Source: Chitinophagaceae bacterium
Lineage (GTDB): Bacteria; Bacteroidota; Bacteroidia; Chitinophagales; Chitinophagaceae
Direction of reading: 5' to 3'
Assembly (NCBI GenBank): GCA_027489035.1
Contig: JAIYAN010000010.1
Location: forward strand, 62,001 to 126,000
Length of the DNA stretch: 64,000 bases
Every line of letters starts with the position of its first letter. Position 1 is the stretch's first letter. Shown piece by piece: positions 34,681 to 44,314 of this stretch. The notes below the pieces were generated by a model. The model had not been told where the DNA came from, did no database searches, and was given only the letters and a program-made list of their open reading frames with translations. Both the position numbers and the translations under genes were made by a program.

Positions 34681-35028
34681 TTAAAGATGTAATTTTTCTT
34701 TTTTAGCCATTAGCTCTTCCACTGTTTCTTTATACATTTCATCTGGAACGCAACAATCAACAGGGCAAACCGCAGCACATTGTGGCTCTTCGTGAAACCC
34801 TTGACATTCCGTACACTTGTTTGGAGTAATGTAATAAGTATCATTGCTGATTGGAGATACACGCTTATCTGCATCTAATACCATTCCATCCATTAAAGTA
34901 AAACTTCCTTTTACAGAAGTACCATCTGAAATCGCCCATTCTACACCACCTTCATAAATGGCATTGTTAGGACATTCGGGCTCACATGCGCCACAATTGA
35001 TACATTCGTCTGTTATTTTAATAGCCAT
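34681..35028 (-). CDS. 4Fe-4S dicluster ferredoxin
   Basis: A 115-residue bacterial-type ferredoxin. Cluster I ligands are in [13 protein letters not shown] near the N-terminus; cluster II ligands in NKCTEC followed by [11 protein letters not shown] 45-residue loop separates the two CxxC sets, as in YfhL-like and Bacteroidota forms. It is a one-electron carrier. It is divergent from the LuxC-type acyl-CoA reductase, a pairing often seen in this phylum, and could supply electrons to a partner enzyme; the reductase itself needs NAD(P)H, so the link is inferred only from position. Confidence 0.92.
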   Translation of the reverse strand: MAIKITDECINCGACEPECPNNAIYEGGVEWAISDGTSVKGSFTLMDGMVLDADKRVSPISNDTYYITPNKCTECQGFHEEPQCAAVCPVDCCVPDEMYKETVEELMAKKEKLHL

Positions 35029-35033
35029 ATTCG

Positions 35034-35041
35034 TAAATTTG
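35034..35041 (+). promoter_or_regulatory. -7 promoter element of the acyl-CoA reductase gene
   Basis: TAAATTTG is an exact TAnnTTTG match 21 bp before the ATG at 35063, in the 34-bp gap between the divergent genes. Its -33 region lies inside the ferredoxin coding start. Confidence 0.5.
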
Positions 35042-35062
35042 ATGTAAAGTAATAATAACGAA

Positions 35063-36061
35063 ATGAATTTACAAAATCGAATTGCAATTTTAATAAAATT
35101 AGGTGAATATCTTGAATCAAATTCACCGGAATGGGAAGCTGTAAAACAAAATGCTTTTGCTAAAAACCCTTGGTTTACAGATGAATTTGTTGAAATAGCA
35201 AAAAATAATATCGTTCAATATTTTCTAAATTCTCAATTGCTGGAGAATTGGTGTGCGCATTATTCGATTCCCAACGAACCAAAAAAATTAAAAAATATTG
35301 GCATTGTAATGGCAGGAAACATTCCAATGGTGGGATTTCATGATTTTTTATCTGTATTCATTTCAGGTCACAAACAAACCATTAAACTATCCAGTAAAGA
35401 CGATGTGCTTTTAAAGCATATCATTAATAAAATGACAAGTTGGGATATAGAAATAAAAAATTTAGTTATTGTCGCGGATCAATTAAAACAATGCGATGCG
35501 TATATCGCAACAGGTAACAATCAATCTGCAGGCTATTTTGAAACTTATTTTGGAAAATATCCAAATATTATTCGTAAAAATCGCACATCCGTTGCGGTGC
35601 TTGATGGAAGTGAAACAGAAACAGAACTTTTGGAATTGTCCCAAGATGTACATCTATATTTTGGATTAGGCTGCCGTAATGTGTCAAAAATTTATGTGCC
35701 TGAAGATTATGATTTCGTTCCACTATTGCGTGCGTTCGACAATTTTAATGCTTTGGGCTACCACCACAAATTCAGAAACAATTACGATTATCAACTATCA
35801 ATTTGTTTGATCAACTCGATTCCTTACATGACAAATGATTGCACCATTTTATTAGAAAGCAAATTGGTTCATGCGCCAATAAGTGTTCTTTATTATGAGT
35901 ATTATTCAAAATCGGAAAACCCGATAGACAAATTGACAAATCAAGATGAATTGCAATGCATCATTGGGAAAAACCAATTACCGTTTGGCAAATCACAGGT
36001 ACCCGGTTTATTTGATTATGCGGATGATGTAGATACCATTCAATTTTTAAGTCAGTTATGA
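35063..36061 (+). CDS. LuxC-like acyl-CoA reductase
   Basis: A 332-residue protein of the LuxC/acyl-CoA reductase family, an aldehyde-dehydrogenase-fold enzyme that reduces acyl-CoA or acyl groups to aldehydes. Visible parts are [60 protein letters not shown] and [16 protein letters not shown] with the putative catalytic Cys in GLGCRN. It is shorter than LuxC of bioluminescent bacteria and there are no lux genes here. Its product may feed the wax, plasmalogen or another lipid pathway; substrate not deducible. Divergent from the ferredoxin. Confidence 0.85.
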   Translation: MNLQNRIAILIKLGEYLESNSPEWEAVKQNAFAKNPWFTDEFVEIAKNNIVQYFLNSQLLENWCAHYSIPNEPKKLKNIGIVMAGNIPMVGFHDFLSVFISGHKQTIKLSSKDDVLLKHIINKMTSWDIEIKNLVIVADQLKQCDAYIATGNNQSAGYFETYFGKYPNIIRKNRTSVAVLDGSETETELLELSQDVHLYFGLGCRNVSKIYVPEDYDFVPLLRAFDNFNALGYHHKFRNNYDYQLSICLINSIPYMTNDCTILLESKLVHAPISVLYYEYYSKSENPIDKLTNQDELQCIIGKNQLPFGKSQVPGLFDYADDVDTIQFLSQL

Positions 36062-36145
36062 AATCATTTCGTCTAATTTAATGTTAAAGATGACATGCCT
36101 ATACTTTCATTTTGTCAGTATATTTCTATATTGCACCCTAGGTAT

Positions 36146-36153
36146 TATTTTTG
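36146..36153 (+). promoter_or_regulatory. -7 promoter element of the HtrA gene
   Basis: TATTTTTG matches TAnnTTTG and ends 38 bp before the ATG at 36192. No envelope-stress sigma-E-like promoter was recognised. Confidence 0.4.
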
Positions 36154-36191
36154 ATAAATAGAAAACAACGTTCACTTTTAAACCTTAATAT

Positions 36192-37730
36192 ATGAATCTA
36201 AAACAAGTATTGGCAACCGTTGGAATTAGCGCCCTTACTACCTTAGGTGTAGTTTGGGGTTACAACAGTTATTTAAAAAACAGTATGATGTATGCAGGGC
36301 AATCTGCGAATACATTACCCAGCAATTACAGACTTACTGGAAACGGAAACACCACACCTCCTGGAGTAGCCATTGATTTTACACAACCTTCAATGATTGC
36401 ATTGCCAGCAGTAGTGCACATCAAAACCAAAACAAATGCAAAGCAGGTAAATAATAATTTGCCAAGAATGCAACAAAGTCCTTTTAGCGATTTCTTTAGT
36501 GATGATTTATTTGATCAGTTTTTTGGCGGTGGTAGAATGAACATCATTCCCGAACAAAAAGCATCTGGCTCTGGTGTAATCATCAGTGAAGATGGTTTTA
36601 TCGTAACCAACAATCATGTTATAGAAAATGCGGATGAAATTACCGTAACCTTAAACAATAAAAAAACATATAAGGCCAAATTAATCGGAAATGACCCGGC
36701 TTATGATTTGGCTGTTATCAAAATAGAGGCACAACAATTGCCATATTTAATCTATGGCAATTCGGATGAAGTAAAAATTGGACAATGGGTTTTAGCACTC
36801 GGTTATCCTTTGAATTTAGAAACTACAGTAACAGCGGGTATTGTAAGTGCTAAAGCAAGAAGTTTGGGATTAAATAAAGACAAAAGTGGAAATCCAGGCG
36901 CTGCTGTGGAATCGTTTATTCAAACAGATGCTGCTGTAAATATGGGAAACAGCGGTGGGGCTTTAATCAATACAGATGGTAAACTAATCGGCATAAATTC
37001 AGCGATTGCTTCCCCAACAGGTTACTACTCCGGCTATTCTTATGCAATACCTGTAAATATTGCTAAAAAAGTGGTGGATGACATCATTAAATTCGGAACG
37101 GTTCAACGTGGATTTTTAGGTATCCAATATGGCAATGCTGCAGAAATGACCGATGAACAAAAATCAAAAAATGGAATTCCTGAAAGTGCTTATGATGGCA
37201 TATTTGCAACCGAAATCACACCAGATGGTGGTGCATTTGCTGCAGGTATAAAAAAAGGAGATCGAATTCAAAAAGTAAATAATGTTGACATTAAAAGTGG
37301 TGGCGAATTGCAGGAGCAAATCAGTAAATTCAAACCAGGAGATAAAGTTCCAGTAACTGTGATAAGAGACAACAAAGTAATTCCTCTTATAGTAACATTA
37401 AAAAATAAAGCAGGAAATTACGACCTTGTAAAAAAAGATTCAAAAATTGATTTACTTGGTGCAGACTTCACCAATCTTGAAGCAAAAAAAGCTAAGGATT
37501 ATGGAATTGAAGGTGGTGTAATTGTAAAGAAAATAAACAATGGCGCCATATTCGATCAAACTAGGATGAAAGACGGTTTTGTTATTTTAAAAATAAATGA
37601 CAAAGACGTAAAATCAGTTGATGAAATGAAAAAAATAATTGCTCAAGAAAACAACATAACCATTAGTGGATTTTATCCCGGTTATGATGGGCTTTATGAA
37701 TACCCCATAAACTTAGAAGGAAATAAATAA
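36192..37730 (+). CDS. degP: Do/HtrA-family periplasmic serine protease
   Basis: A 512-residue protease. An N-terminal hydrophobic segment (residues about 5-24) acts as a signal or anchor. The trypsin-like domain has the catalytic triad His142 (FIVTNNHVIENA), Asp172 (DPAYDLAVIK) and Ser254 (NMGNSGGALI). Two PDZ domains follow (about 295-385 and 405-500); the first binds C-terminal tails of unfolded substrates. It removes damaged envelope proteins. The Met/Phe-rich loop before the catalytic domain (PFSDFFSDDLFDQFFGGG) corresponds to the LA loop. Its own promoter and terminator frame it. Confidence 0.94.
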   Translation: MNLKQVLATVGISALTTLGVVWGYNSYLKNSMMYAGQSANTLPSNYRLTGNGNTTPPGVAIDFTQPSMIALPAVVHIKTKTNAKQVNNNLPRMQQSPFSDFFSDDLFDQFFGGGRMNIIPEQKASGSGVIISEDGFIVTNNHVIENADEITVTLNNKKTYKAKLIGNDPAYDLAVIKIEAQQLPYLIYGNSDEVKIGQWVLALGYPLNLETTVTAGIVSAKARSLGLNKDKSGNPGAAVESFIQTDAAVNMGNSGGALINTDGKLIGINSAIASPTGYYSGYSYAIPVNIAKKVVDDIIKFGTVQRGFLGIQYGNAAEMTDEQKSKNGIPESAYDGIFATEITPDGGAFAAGIKKGDRIQKVNNVDIKSGGELQEQISKFKPGDKVPVTVIRDNKVIPLIVTLKNKAGNYDLVKKDSKIDLLGADFTNLEAKKAKDYGIEGGVIVKKINNGAIFDQTRMKDGFVILKINDKDVKSVDEMKKIIAQENNITISGFYPGYDGLYEYPINLEGNK

Positions 37731-37734
37731 CATC

Positions 37735-37767
37735 AAAATCCCCATTCAAAAAATGGGGATTTTTTTA
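37735..37767. terminator. Terminator between degP and the amylase gene
   Basis: AAAATCCCCATT (37735-37746) pairs with AATGGGGATTTT (37752-37763), followed by a T-run. It overlaps the end of the convergent amylase gene. Confidence 0.85.
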
Positions 37768-39018
37768 TTTAGAAACAAGTATCAAGAAATCACCAGGATT
37801 TAAATGAGCAGATAAATGTGATTGAATTTCAGATTGAGCATCTTCAAAAATATTACAATAAGCACCTTGAGTCAATGCATAATTAATATTTACTCCTTTA
37901 TCATCTAAATTTAAAAACACATAGACAGAACCTGAATCTTCGCCCCTTTTAAATGCAAATATTTTTTCTTCGAAAGGAATAAATTGAAAATTATCACTTA
38001 CCATTAATTGTTTTCTTATAAAAGATAATTGTTGATAAAAATCCATTAAATGACTTTCCTTATTCCAATCAATTTCATCTTTATCAAAAAAATGAAGTCG
38101 TTTATTGTTCCCAACCTCTTGCCCTGAATAAATCAATGGTACACCATTGGGATAAAAGAAAGAAAAAACGGCCAATGCTTTTGCATAAATTCCATACTTT
38201 TCAAACTCAGTTCCATTCCAACTATTTTCATCGTGATTGGATGTAAAATACAATTGCTTAGCATGTGATGGGAATGGTTCGTTTTGTTGAAACAGCGTAT
38301 CTATCAGCTCCGAAATGCTTGAATTATTTTTGAAAAAAGATTCAGTTTTATGCATCCATTTCCAAGAGAAAAACACATCAAAAGCTGCCGCATAATTCAC
38401 ATCATCAGATTCTGCCAACCAGATTAAATTAGGTTTAATAGATTCTGTAAGCATTCTTGCTTTAACCCAAAAATGCACAGGCGTAAGATGCGCCAAATCA
38501 GCCCTGAATCCATCAATTTCAAATTCTTTTACCCAATAACACATGGCTTCGCGCATGGCATCATGTGCAAGCTCGTTATCATGATTAATTTGAATCACAT
38601 CTGTCCAATCATAAGGAGATAAAAATTGTCCTACTTCGTTTCTGGCAAAAAAATCAGGATGGTTATTTGTCCAAACATTGTCCCATGCCGCATGATTGGC
38701 TACCCAATCCATTATCACTTTCATATCTAACGCATGAATTTCTTCAACTAATTTTTTAAATGTTGACTTAGTACCAAATTCGGGATTAATATCGGAAAAA
38801 TCACTAATGCTGTAATAACTACCAAGACTACCCTTTCTATTCGTTTTACCAATTGGATGCATTGGCATCAACCAAATGATTTCAACGCCCATTTTTTTTA
38901 ATCGAGGCAAATGCTGAATAAAGGCTTCTATTGTCCCTTCTTTGGTATACTGTCGGATATTTACTTCGTAAATGGTTGCTTTATCCAACGCTTGTAATAT
39001 TGAGCTATTTTTTGTCAT
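37765..39018 (-). CDS. GH13 alpha-amylase-family glycoside hydrolase, cytosolic
   Basis: A 417-residue GH13 enzyme without signal peptide. Conserved regions are DWVANHAAWDN (region I), GFRADLAHL (region II, nucleophile Asp), LAESDD (region III, acid/base Glu) and TSNHDENSW (region IV, stabilising Asp). A short C-terminal beta domain (FLNLDDKGVNINY onward) closes it. The compact size and the MPMHPIGKTNRKGSLGSYYSISD stretch resemble cytosolic maltodextrin/oligosaccharide-degrading members. Substrate not certain; alpha-glucans or glycogen-derived oligosaccharides are likely. Monocistronic; the terminator of degP abuts its end. Confidence 0.9.
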   Translation of the reverse strand: MTKNSSILQALDKATIYEVNIRQYTKEGTIEAFIQHLPRLKKMGVEIIWLMPMHPIGKTNRKGSLGSYYSISDFSDINPEFGTKSTFKKLVEEIHALDMKVIMDWVANHAAWDNVWTNNHPDFFARNEVGQFLSPYDWTDVIQINHDNELAHDAMREAMCYWVKEFEIDGFRADLAHLTPVHFWVKARMLTESIKPNLIWLAESDDVNYAAAFDVFFSWKWMHKTESFFKNNSSISELIDTLFQQNEPFPSHAKQLYFTSNHDENSWNGTEFEKYGIYAKALAVFSFFYPNGVPLIYSGQEVGNNKRLHFFDKDEIDWNKESHLMDFYQQLSFIRKQLMVSDNFQFIPFEEKIFAFKRGEDSGSVYVFLNLDDKGVNINYALTQGAYCNIFEDAQSEIQSHLSAHLNPGDFLILVSK

Positions 39019-39082
39019 GGATTGGTTGATTTAAAAACGAATTGATTAAGCCAAAAGTTATCGAAACTTAAAATCAAGTTTG

Positions 39083-39090
39083 TACCTTTG
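39083..39090 (+). promoter_or_regulatory. -7 promoter element of ispH
   Basis: TACCTTTG is an exact TAnnTTTG match, 19 bp before the ispH ATG at 39110. The -33 box is weak. Confidence 0.5.
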
Positions 39091-39109
39091 AAACGCATAT
39101 CGAATCATT

Positions 39110-40333
39110 ATGAAGCAATTTACAATTCCATTCACATACAGAAGCCAATTTATAAGTTCTATTAAAGAAAAAAGAAAGGCTGAGGATAAAATGAAAAAAG
39201 ATTTCACACCAACTTTACTCAATTTTGGTTCACTAGAAATTTATTTGGCTCGTCATTTTGGATTCTGCTATGGTGTTGAAAATGCAATTGAAATAGCTTT
39301 TAAAACAATTGAAGAGAATGCTGGAAAGCGTATTTTTTTGTTGAGTGAGATGATTCACAATCCCTCTGTAAACAAAGATTTATTAAATCTTGGGGTTCAA
39401 TTTCTGCAAGACACATCAGGCAATCCCCTCTTCCCATTTGAAACGCTTACAAAAGATGATGTTGTAATTATCCCCGCATTTGGCACCACCCTTGAAATAG
39501 AATCAAAGCTAATTGCGTTGGGCATTTCAATAGAAAAATACAATACCACTTGTCCATTTGTAGAAAAAGTATGGAATAGAAGCGAGCAAATTGCGAATAA
39601 AGATTATAGCGTTATTATCCATGGTAAACCTACACATGAAGAAACGCGTGCTACGTTTTCACATGCTGCTAAAAATGCACCTAGCTTGGTTTTGAACGAT
39701 ATGAGAGAAGCTGAAATTTTATCACAATTCATTCTAGGTAGAGAGCCTATTGAAAATTTCTATACTGTTTTTGCTGGGCGATATTCTGAAGGTTTTGATG
39801 CTGAAAAGCATTTATATAAAATTGGCGTTGTAAATCAAACTACCATGTTGGCAAGTGATACGCAGGCTATCGCCGATTTTTTAAAAACTACAATGATTGA
39901 AAGATATGGATTGAATGATTCAAATGTGCAGGAAAGATTTGCTGAAACCAGAGATACGCTTTGTTATGCAACAAATGATAACCAATCTGCTGTTTACGGT
40001 TTGTTGCAACAAGAAGCTGATTTAGCCATTGTAGTTGGGGGATACAACAGCAGCAACACATCTCATTTGGTTGAGCTATGCGAAGAAAAGCTACCTACAT
40101 ATTACATCGACCATCCAGATAGGATAATATCAAAAGAAACCATCACGCATTTTAATTTTCATAATAAAATCGAATTAAGCACAACGAATTATTTACCAAA
40201 TAAACAGCCCATTAGAATAATAATGACGAGCGGAGCGAGTTGCCCTGATGCTTTGGTTGAAAAAGCTATTGAAAAAATTGCAGGTTATTTTATATCGGAA
40301 GAGGAAGTGAAAGCTTACTTACAATCACTATAA
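39110..40333 (+). CDS. ispH: 4-hydroxy-3-methylbut-2-enyl diphosphate reductase, long form
   Basis: A 407-residue IspH, about 90 residues longer than the E. coli enzyme. It makes IPP and DMAPP from HMBPP with a 4Fe-4S cluster, the last step of the MEP pathway. The three cluster Cys are in HFGFCYGVENAIE, NTTCPFVEKVW and SGASCPDALVE; THEET and VGGYNSSNTSHL are also present. The extra length is an N-terminal extension of about 45 residues and a central part with ERFAETRDTLCYATNDNQ, as in the plant/cyanobacterial clade. Its stop codon abuts the stop of the convergent cmk. Confidence 0.94.
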   Translation: MKQFTIPFTYRSQFISSIKEKRKAEDKMKKDFTPTLLNFGSLEIYLARHFGFCYGVENAIEIAFKTIEENAGKRIFLLSEMIHNPSVNKDLLNLGVQFLQDTSGNPLFPFETLTKDDVVIIPAFGTTLEIESKLIALGISIEKYNTTCPFVEKVWNRSEQIANKDYSVIIHGKPTHEETRATFSHAAKNAPSLVLNDMREAEILSQFILGREPIENFYTVFAGRYSEGFDAEKHLYKIGVVNQTTMLASDTQAIADFLKTTMIERYGLNDSNVQERFAETRDTLCYATNDNQSAVYGLLQQEADLAIVVGGYNSSNTSHLVELCEEKLPTYYIDHPDRIISKETITHFNFHNKIELSTTNYLPNKQPIRIIMTSGASCPDALVEKAIEKIAGYFISEEEVKAYLQSL

Positions 40334-41002
40334 TTTTTCTTGGATTAATTGCAAAGCGAAATCAAGTTGTTGTTCCATAGTTAGTTTCGAATTATCCAGT
40401 AGTATTGCATCTTCAGCCATTTTAAGTGGACTCACCTCTCTTGTAGAGTCAGTTTGATCCCGCATTTGTAAATTTGATTGCACTTCTTTAAATGTAACAT
40501 TTGGGTTTTTAATTTGCATTTCTAAAAACCTTCTTTCAACGCGTATCAGCATATCTGCAGTCATAAATATTTTCAATTCCGCGTTTGGGAAAACGGTAGT
40601 TCCAATATCTCTCCCATCCATTACAATGCCTTTTTTTTCACCCATGTATTTTTGTTGTTGCACCGCAAAAGTTCTAACAGCCGGAATTGCAGCAACCTCA
40701 CTTACTTTCTCTGCCACCACCATATCCCTGATTACATATTCAACATTCTCGTTATTGAGAAATATCTCTGCCAATTGAGTTTCTGGATTGTATTCAAAAT
40801 GTAAGCGAATACAATTCAATGCATTCAACACATCGTTTTCATTTGACCAATCAATATGATTTCTGAGGAAATAAAGTGTAATTGCTCTATACATTGCACC
40901 ACTATCTATATACACATAGCCTAACTTTTTAGCCAATTGCTTTGCCAAAGTACTTTTCCCACAAGAAGACCAGCCATCTATTGTAACAATGATTTTTTTC
41001 AT
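40328..41002 (-). CDS. cmk: Cytidylate kinase
   Basis: A 224-residue CMP/dCMP kinase: TIDGWSSCGKSTLAKQLAKKLGYVYIDSGAMYRAITLY (P-loop and CMP-binding), VMDGRDIGTTVFPNAELKIFM, and RDQTDSTREVSPLKMAEDAI. It provides CDP from CMP. Normal length. The TAG stop lies directly against the TAA stop of ispH on the other strand, giving a 6-bp gene overlap. Confidence 0.96.
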   Translation of the reverse strand: MKKIIVTIDGWSSCGKSTLAKQLAKKLGYVYIDSGAMYRAITLYFLRNHIDWSNENDVLNALNCIRLHFEYNPETQLAEIFLNNENVEYVIRDMVVAEKVSEVAAIPAVRTFAVQQQKYMGEKKGIVMDGRDIGTTVFPNAELKIFMTADMLIRVERRFLEMQIKNPNVTFKEVQSNLQMRDQTDSTREVSPLKMAEDAILLDNSKLTMEQQLDFALQLIQEKL

Positions 41003-41059
41003 CGTAGTTAATTAAAATAAAAATCAGTGTAAAGTAAAGCAAAAATAAGTAAATAACGG

Positions 41060-41216
41060 TTTTAGAGGTTTGGGAGGTTTGGGAGGTTTGGGAGGTTTGA
41101 GAGGTTTGAGAGGTTTTTGAGGTTTTTGAGGTTTTTGAGGTTTGGAAAGTTTGAGAGGTTTGGGAAGTTTTAGAGGTTTGGGAGGTTTGGGAGGTTTTAG
41201 AGGTTTGGGAGGTTCA
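41060..41216 (+). repeat. Degenerate GAGGTTTGG tandem array
   Basis: About 16 units of 8-11 bases: GAGGTTTGG and variants GAGGTTTGA, GAGGTTTTT, GAAGTTTTA. Identical neighbours occur in runs (three of the GAGGTTTTT kind in a row), which suggests growth by slippage or stepwise copying. A decayed form is at 3180-3225. Confidence 0.8.
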
Positions 41217-41221
41217 GGTAG

Positions 41222-41355
41222 GGGTTGAATATCTTCAACCCTTACAAATAGTTGAGGATTTTCGTCTGCCGATTGGCGCCGGTTTCCAAACCGGTGTCTA
41301 CAAAAGGTTTCAGTCTAACAAGAAGTTCAAGAAGGGGTTAAATATCTTCCACCCC
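41222..41355. repeat. Pair of GGGTTGAATATCTTC hairpins flanking CCGGTTTCCAAACCGG
   Basis: GGGTTGAA-TATC-TTCAACCC at 41222-41241 is an 8-bp hairpin; at 41334-41355 a related GGGGTTAAATATCTTCCACCCC occurs. Between them at 41279-41294 CCGGTTT-CC-AAACCGG forms a 7-bp hairpin. The outer pair share about 30 aligned bases as direct repeats. Confidence 0.6.
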
Positions 41356-41379
41356 TTTAAAAAGGTTGAAAGTATTTTC

Positions 41380-41450
41380 CATTTATTAGCATCTTTGTTT
41401 TTATAAAAAAACTTCGTGTCTTCGTGTCTTCGTGTCTTTGTGTCAAAAAA
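41380..41450. repeat. Dispersed repeat with TTCGTGTC octamers, copy 2
   Basis: CATTTATTAGCAT, a short spacer, AAAAAACTTCGTGTC, then octamers TTCGTGTC, TTCGTGTC, TTTGTGTC and an A-run: the same order as at 3321-3393, with different octamer numbers. Confidence 0.75.
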
Positions 41451-41481
41451 ATGCTGCAAGCATTTCGACTTTCGCGGCAAC

Positions 41482-41511
41482 AAAAATACGCCCCAAGATT
41501 GAGGCGTATTC
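41482..41511 (-). terminator. clpC terminator
   Basis: On the minus strand AATACGCCTCAA-TC-TTGGGGCGTATT forms a stem with a short loop, followed by TTTTTG. It lies 20 bases after the clpC stop. Confidence 0.75.
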
Positions 41512-41529
41512 AAAGTATTACATCTTATT

Positions 41530-44070
41530 TTACGATTGAGATTTCTTTTCTTTTTTCTTTACTTCTTCTTTGACCCTAAAAGTGATTTTTCCGTTTTCCT
41601 TATCCAACTCTGCCAACATAGTATCTCCTGGCTTGATGGTCATGTTTAAAATTTCTTCGGCTAAAGGATCTTCCAAATACTTTTGAATGGCACGATGTAG
41701 TGGCCTTGCTCCGAATTGACTATCATATCCTTTGTCGGCAATAAAATCTTTTGCATCTTCTGCCAACTCGAGAGAAAATCCAAGATTAACCAAACGTTTC
41801 ATTACGCCTTTCATCAAGATGTCGATTATTTGATGGATGTTTTCTTTTGATAAAGAATTAAAGATAATAATGTCATCAATTCTATTTAAAAACTCAGGAC
41901 TAAATGTACGCTTTAGCGCTTTTTCAATAATCGCTTTATTATTTTCATCTTGATTATCTTGACGAGATTGTGTTGCAAACCCTACTCCATCACCAAAATC
42001 TTTCAACTGACGCACACCAATATTCGAAGTCATGATGATCATCGTATTTTTAAAATCAATTTTTCTACCTAAACCATCCGTTAATTGTCCGTCATCTAAT
42101 ACTTGTAATAAAATATTATAAATGTCTGGATGCGCTTTTTCGATTTCATCCAACAAGATTACGCTGTATGGTTTTCTGCGCACACGTTCTGTAAGTTGTC
42201 CGCCTTCTTCATAACCAACATATCCTGGAGGTGCACCAATTAATCTGCTAACCGTGAATTTCTCCATGTATTCACTCATATCTATTCTAATAAGAGCATC
42301 TTCACTGTCAAACATATGCTTGGCTAAAGAACGCGCCAATTCTGTTTTACCCACACCTGTAGGACCTAAGAAAATAAATGTACCGATTGGCTTTTTAGGA
42401 TCTTTTAATCCAATTCGATTACGCTGAATGGCCTTTACAACTTTTGCTATAGCATCATCTTGTCCAATTACAGCAGCATTCAAATCTTCTGCCATGCGGC
42501 GCAATTTGTCTGTTTCCGCTTGCACCATACGCTTAACTGGAATACCCGTCATCATCGAAACAACTTCAGCAATATCTTCTTCTTCAATTGGGAAACGCTT
42601 GTTTTTACTTTCTGCCTCCCATTCATTTTTTGCTTTTTCTAAATCTTCTTGTAAACGCTTTTCTGTATCTCTTAATGCAGCAGCCTCTTCAAAGTTTTGG
42701 CTTTTAACCACTTTGTTTTTCTCCAACTTTATATCTTCGATTTTCTTTTCAAGATCGATGATATTCTCTGGTACATTTATATTTTTGATGTGTTTTCTTG
42801 CACCCACTTCATCAAGTACATCAATGGCTTTGTCCGGCAACAATTTATCTGTCATGTAACGATCGCTCATTTTCACACAAGCCTCAATAGCTTCTCTGCT
42901 GTACGTTACATTATGAAAATCTTCGTACTTATTTTTAATGTTGGTCAAAATTTCAATAGCCTCTTCAACAGAAGGTTGTTCAATCAACACTTTTTGAAAT
43001 CTTCTGTCTAATGCGCCATCTTTTTCAATATGCATGCGGTATTCATCAAGTGTTGATGCTCCAATACATTGTAACTCTCCACGCGCTAAAGCTGGTTTGA
43101 AAATATTTGAAGCATCTAAAGAACCACTAGCTCCACCTGCTCCAACAATGGTATGAATTTCATCTATAAATAAAATGACATCGCGATTTTTTTCAAGCTC
43201 GTTCATGATGGCTTTCATACGCTCTTCAAATTGTCCACGATATTTTGTCCCTGCAACCAATGCGGCAAGATCTAAACTAACTACTCGCTTGTCAAACAAA
43301 ACCCTGGAAACTTTTCTTTGAACAATTCTTAATGCCAATCCTTCAACAATAGCTGTTTTACCAACTCCTGGTTCACCAATTAAAATGGGATTGTTCTTTT
43401 TTCTTCTAGATAAAATTTGAGAAACCCTTTCAATTTCAACTTCACGTCCAACGATTGGATCTAATGAACCATTCTCTGCAAGTCGTGTAATGTCTCTACC
43501 AAAATTATCAAGTACGGGCGTTTTTGTTTTTATGGTTGCAGCACCTGGCTTTCCACCTTTAGGCTGTTGACCATATTGCTTTCTCTCTTCATCAAAATCT
43601 TCTTCCTCATTAAAATCAGCTTGAGGTGGCTTACTGGTTACAAAGCCCAAATCTGTTTTAAAAATATCATAATCCACTTCAAATTGATTTAAAATTTGTG
43701 TGGCAATATTTTCTTTATTTTTTAAAATTGACAACATCAAATGCTCTGTTTCTACCAATGCACTTTTTAAAGACTTCGCTTCCAAAACAGTAATTCTGAT
43801 TACTTTTTCAGCTTGCTTAGTTAATGGCAATGAATTGATGTTTGCAATATTTTTTCCAGATTTGTCTTTAACCGCCATTTCAATTTCTTTTCGCAGTTCA
43901 TATAAATCAATATTTAGCGATTTAAGTATTTTAACAGCGGTATTCTCTCCTTCTCTTATTAAGCCCAAAACAAGATGTTCCGTTCCTATAAAGTCGTTCC
44001 CAAGTCTTAAGGCTTCTTCACGACTGTATGAAATGATTTCTTTTACTTGTGCTGAAAAATTATTATCCAT
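41530..44070 (-). CDS. clpC: ATP-dependent Clp protease ATP-binding subunit ClpC
   Basis: An 846-residue Hsp100 unfoldase. Two Clp_N repeats (residues about 1-145), a first AAA+ domain with [13 protein letters not shown] and [13 protein letters not shown], a middle region containing a UVR motif ([20 protein letters not shown]) that marks ClpC, and a second AAA+ domain with [15 protein letters not shown] and the D2-small domain. It feeds substrates to ClpP. The ATG at 44070 fits; a TTG eight codons upstream is unlikely. The tail is Lys-rich. No ctsR/mcsAB genes are near, so regulation differs from Firmicutes. Confidence 0.95.
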   Translation of the reverse strand: MDNNFSAQVKEIISYSREEALRLGNDFIGTEHLVLGLIREGENTAVKILKSLNIDLYELRKEIEMAVKDKSGKNIANINSLPLTKQAEKVIRITVLEAKSLKSALVETEHLMLSILKNKENIATQILNQFEVDYDIFKTDLGFVTSKPPQADFNEEEDFDEERKQYGQQPKGGKPGAATIKTKTPVLDNFGRDITRLAENGSLDPIVGREVEIERVSQILSRRKKNNPILIGEPGVGKTAIVEGLALRIVQRKVSRVLFDKRVVSLDLAALVAGTKYRGQFEERMKAIMNELEKNRDVILFIDEIHTIVGAGGASGSLDASNIFKPALARGELQCIGASTLDEYRMHIEKDGALDRRFQKVLIEQPSVEEAIEILTNIKNKYEDFHNVTYSREAIEACVKMSDRYMTDKLLPDKAIDVLDEVGARKHIKNINVPENIIDLEKKIEDIKLEKNKVVKSQNFEEAAALRDTEKRLQEDLEKAKNEWEAESKNKRFPIEEEDIAEVVSMMTGIPVKRMVQAETDKLRRMAEDLNAAVIGQDDAIAKVVKAIQRNRIGLKDPKKPIGTFIFLGPTGVGKTELARSLAKHMFDSEDALIRIDMSEYMEKFTVSRLIGAPPGYVGYEEGGQLTERVRRKPYSVILLDEIEKAHPDIYNILLQVLDDGQLTDGLGRKIDFKNTMIIMTSNIGVRQLKDFGDGVGFATQSRQDNQDENNKAIIEKALKRTFSPEFLNRIDDIIIFNSLSKENIHQIIDILMKGVMKRLVNLGFSLELAEDAKDFIADKGYDSQFGARPLHRAIQKYLEDPLAEEILNMTIKPGDTMLAELDKENGKITFRVKEEVKKKEKKSQS

Positions 44071-44314
44071 GAAAGTAGTTTTTAAGTGATACAATGATAA
44101 CGATTATTTATGTCCGTTTAGTCTGTACAAAATCAAATTGTTGATATGTTGAAAAGTTAACGCCTTTTTTTTATAATCGTACTAATTTTTATTACAATTT
44201 ACTGTGAAAAAAAGCATATCAGGATTTTATTTTCAAGTATCTCATTAAAAGATTGGCTTGAAATACTTATTTCCCTTTTTTCTTTTTATTTTCAACATTT
44301 CAAACAACTTATTT

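Larger units (their letters stand above)
41003..41529. other. Repeat-filled intergenic region between cmk and clpC
   Basis: About 525 bases with no gene. From left to right: a -7 box for cmk (CAAAAATA at 41040-41047 read on the minus strand as TATTTTTG), the GAGGTTTGG tandem array, two copies of a GGGTTGAATATCTTCAACCC-type hairpin with CCGGTTTCCAAACCGG between them, the TTCGTGTC octamer repeat and the clpC terminator. An open frame at 41310-41513 is a translation of these repeats. Confidence 0.6.

Noticed and set aside
41310-41513. Open frame of 67 codons with a TKTRRHEDTK-like segment
   Set aside because: It is a translation of the octamer and hairpin repeats in the cmk-clpC spacer; no start context, no conserved domain.
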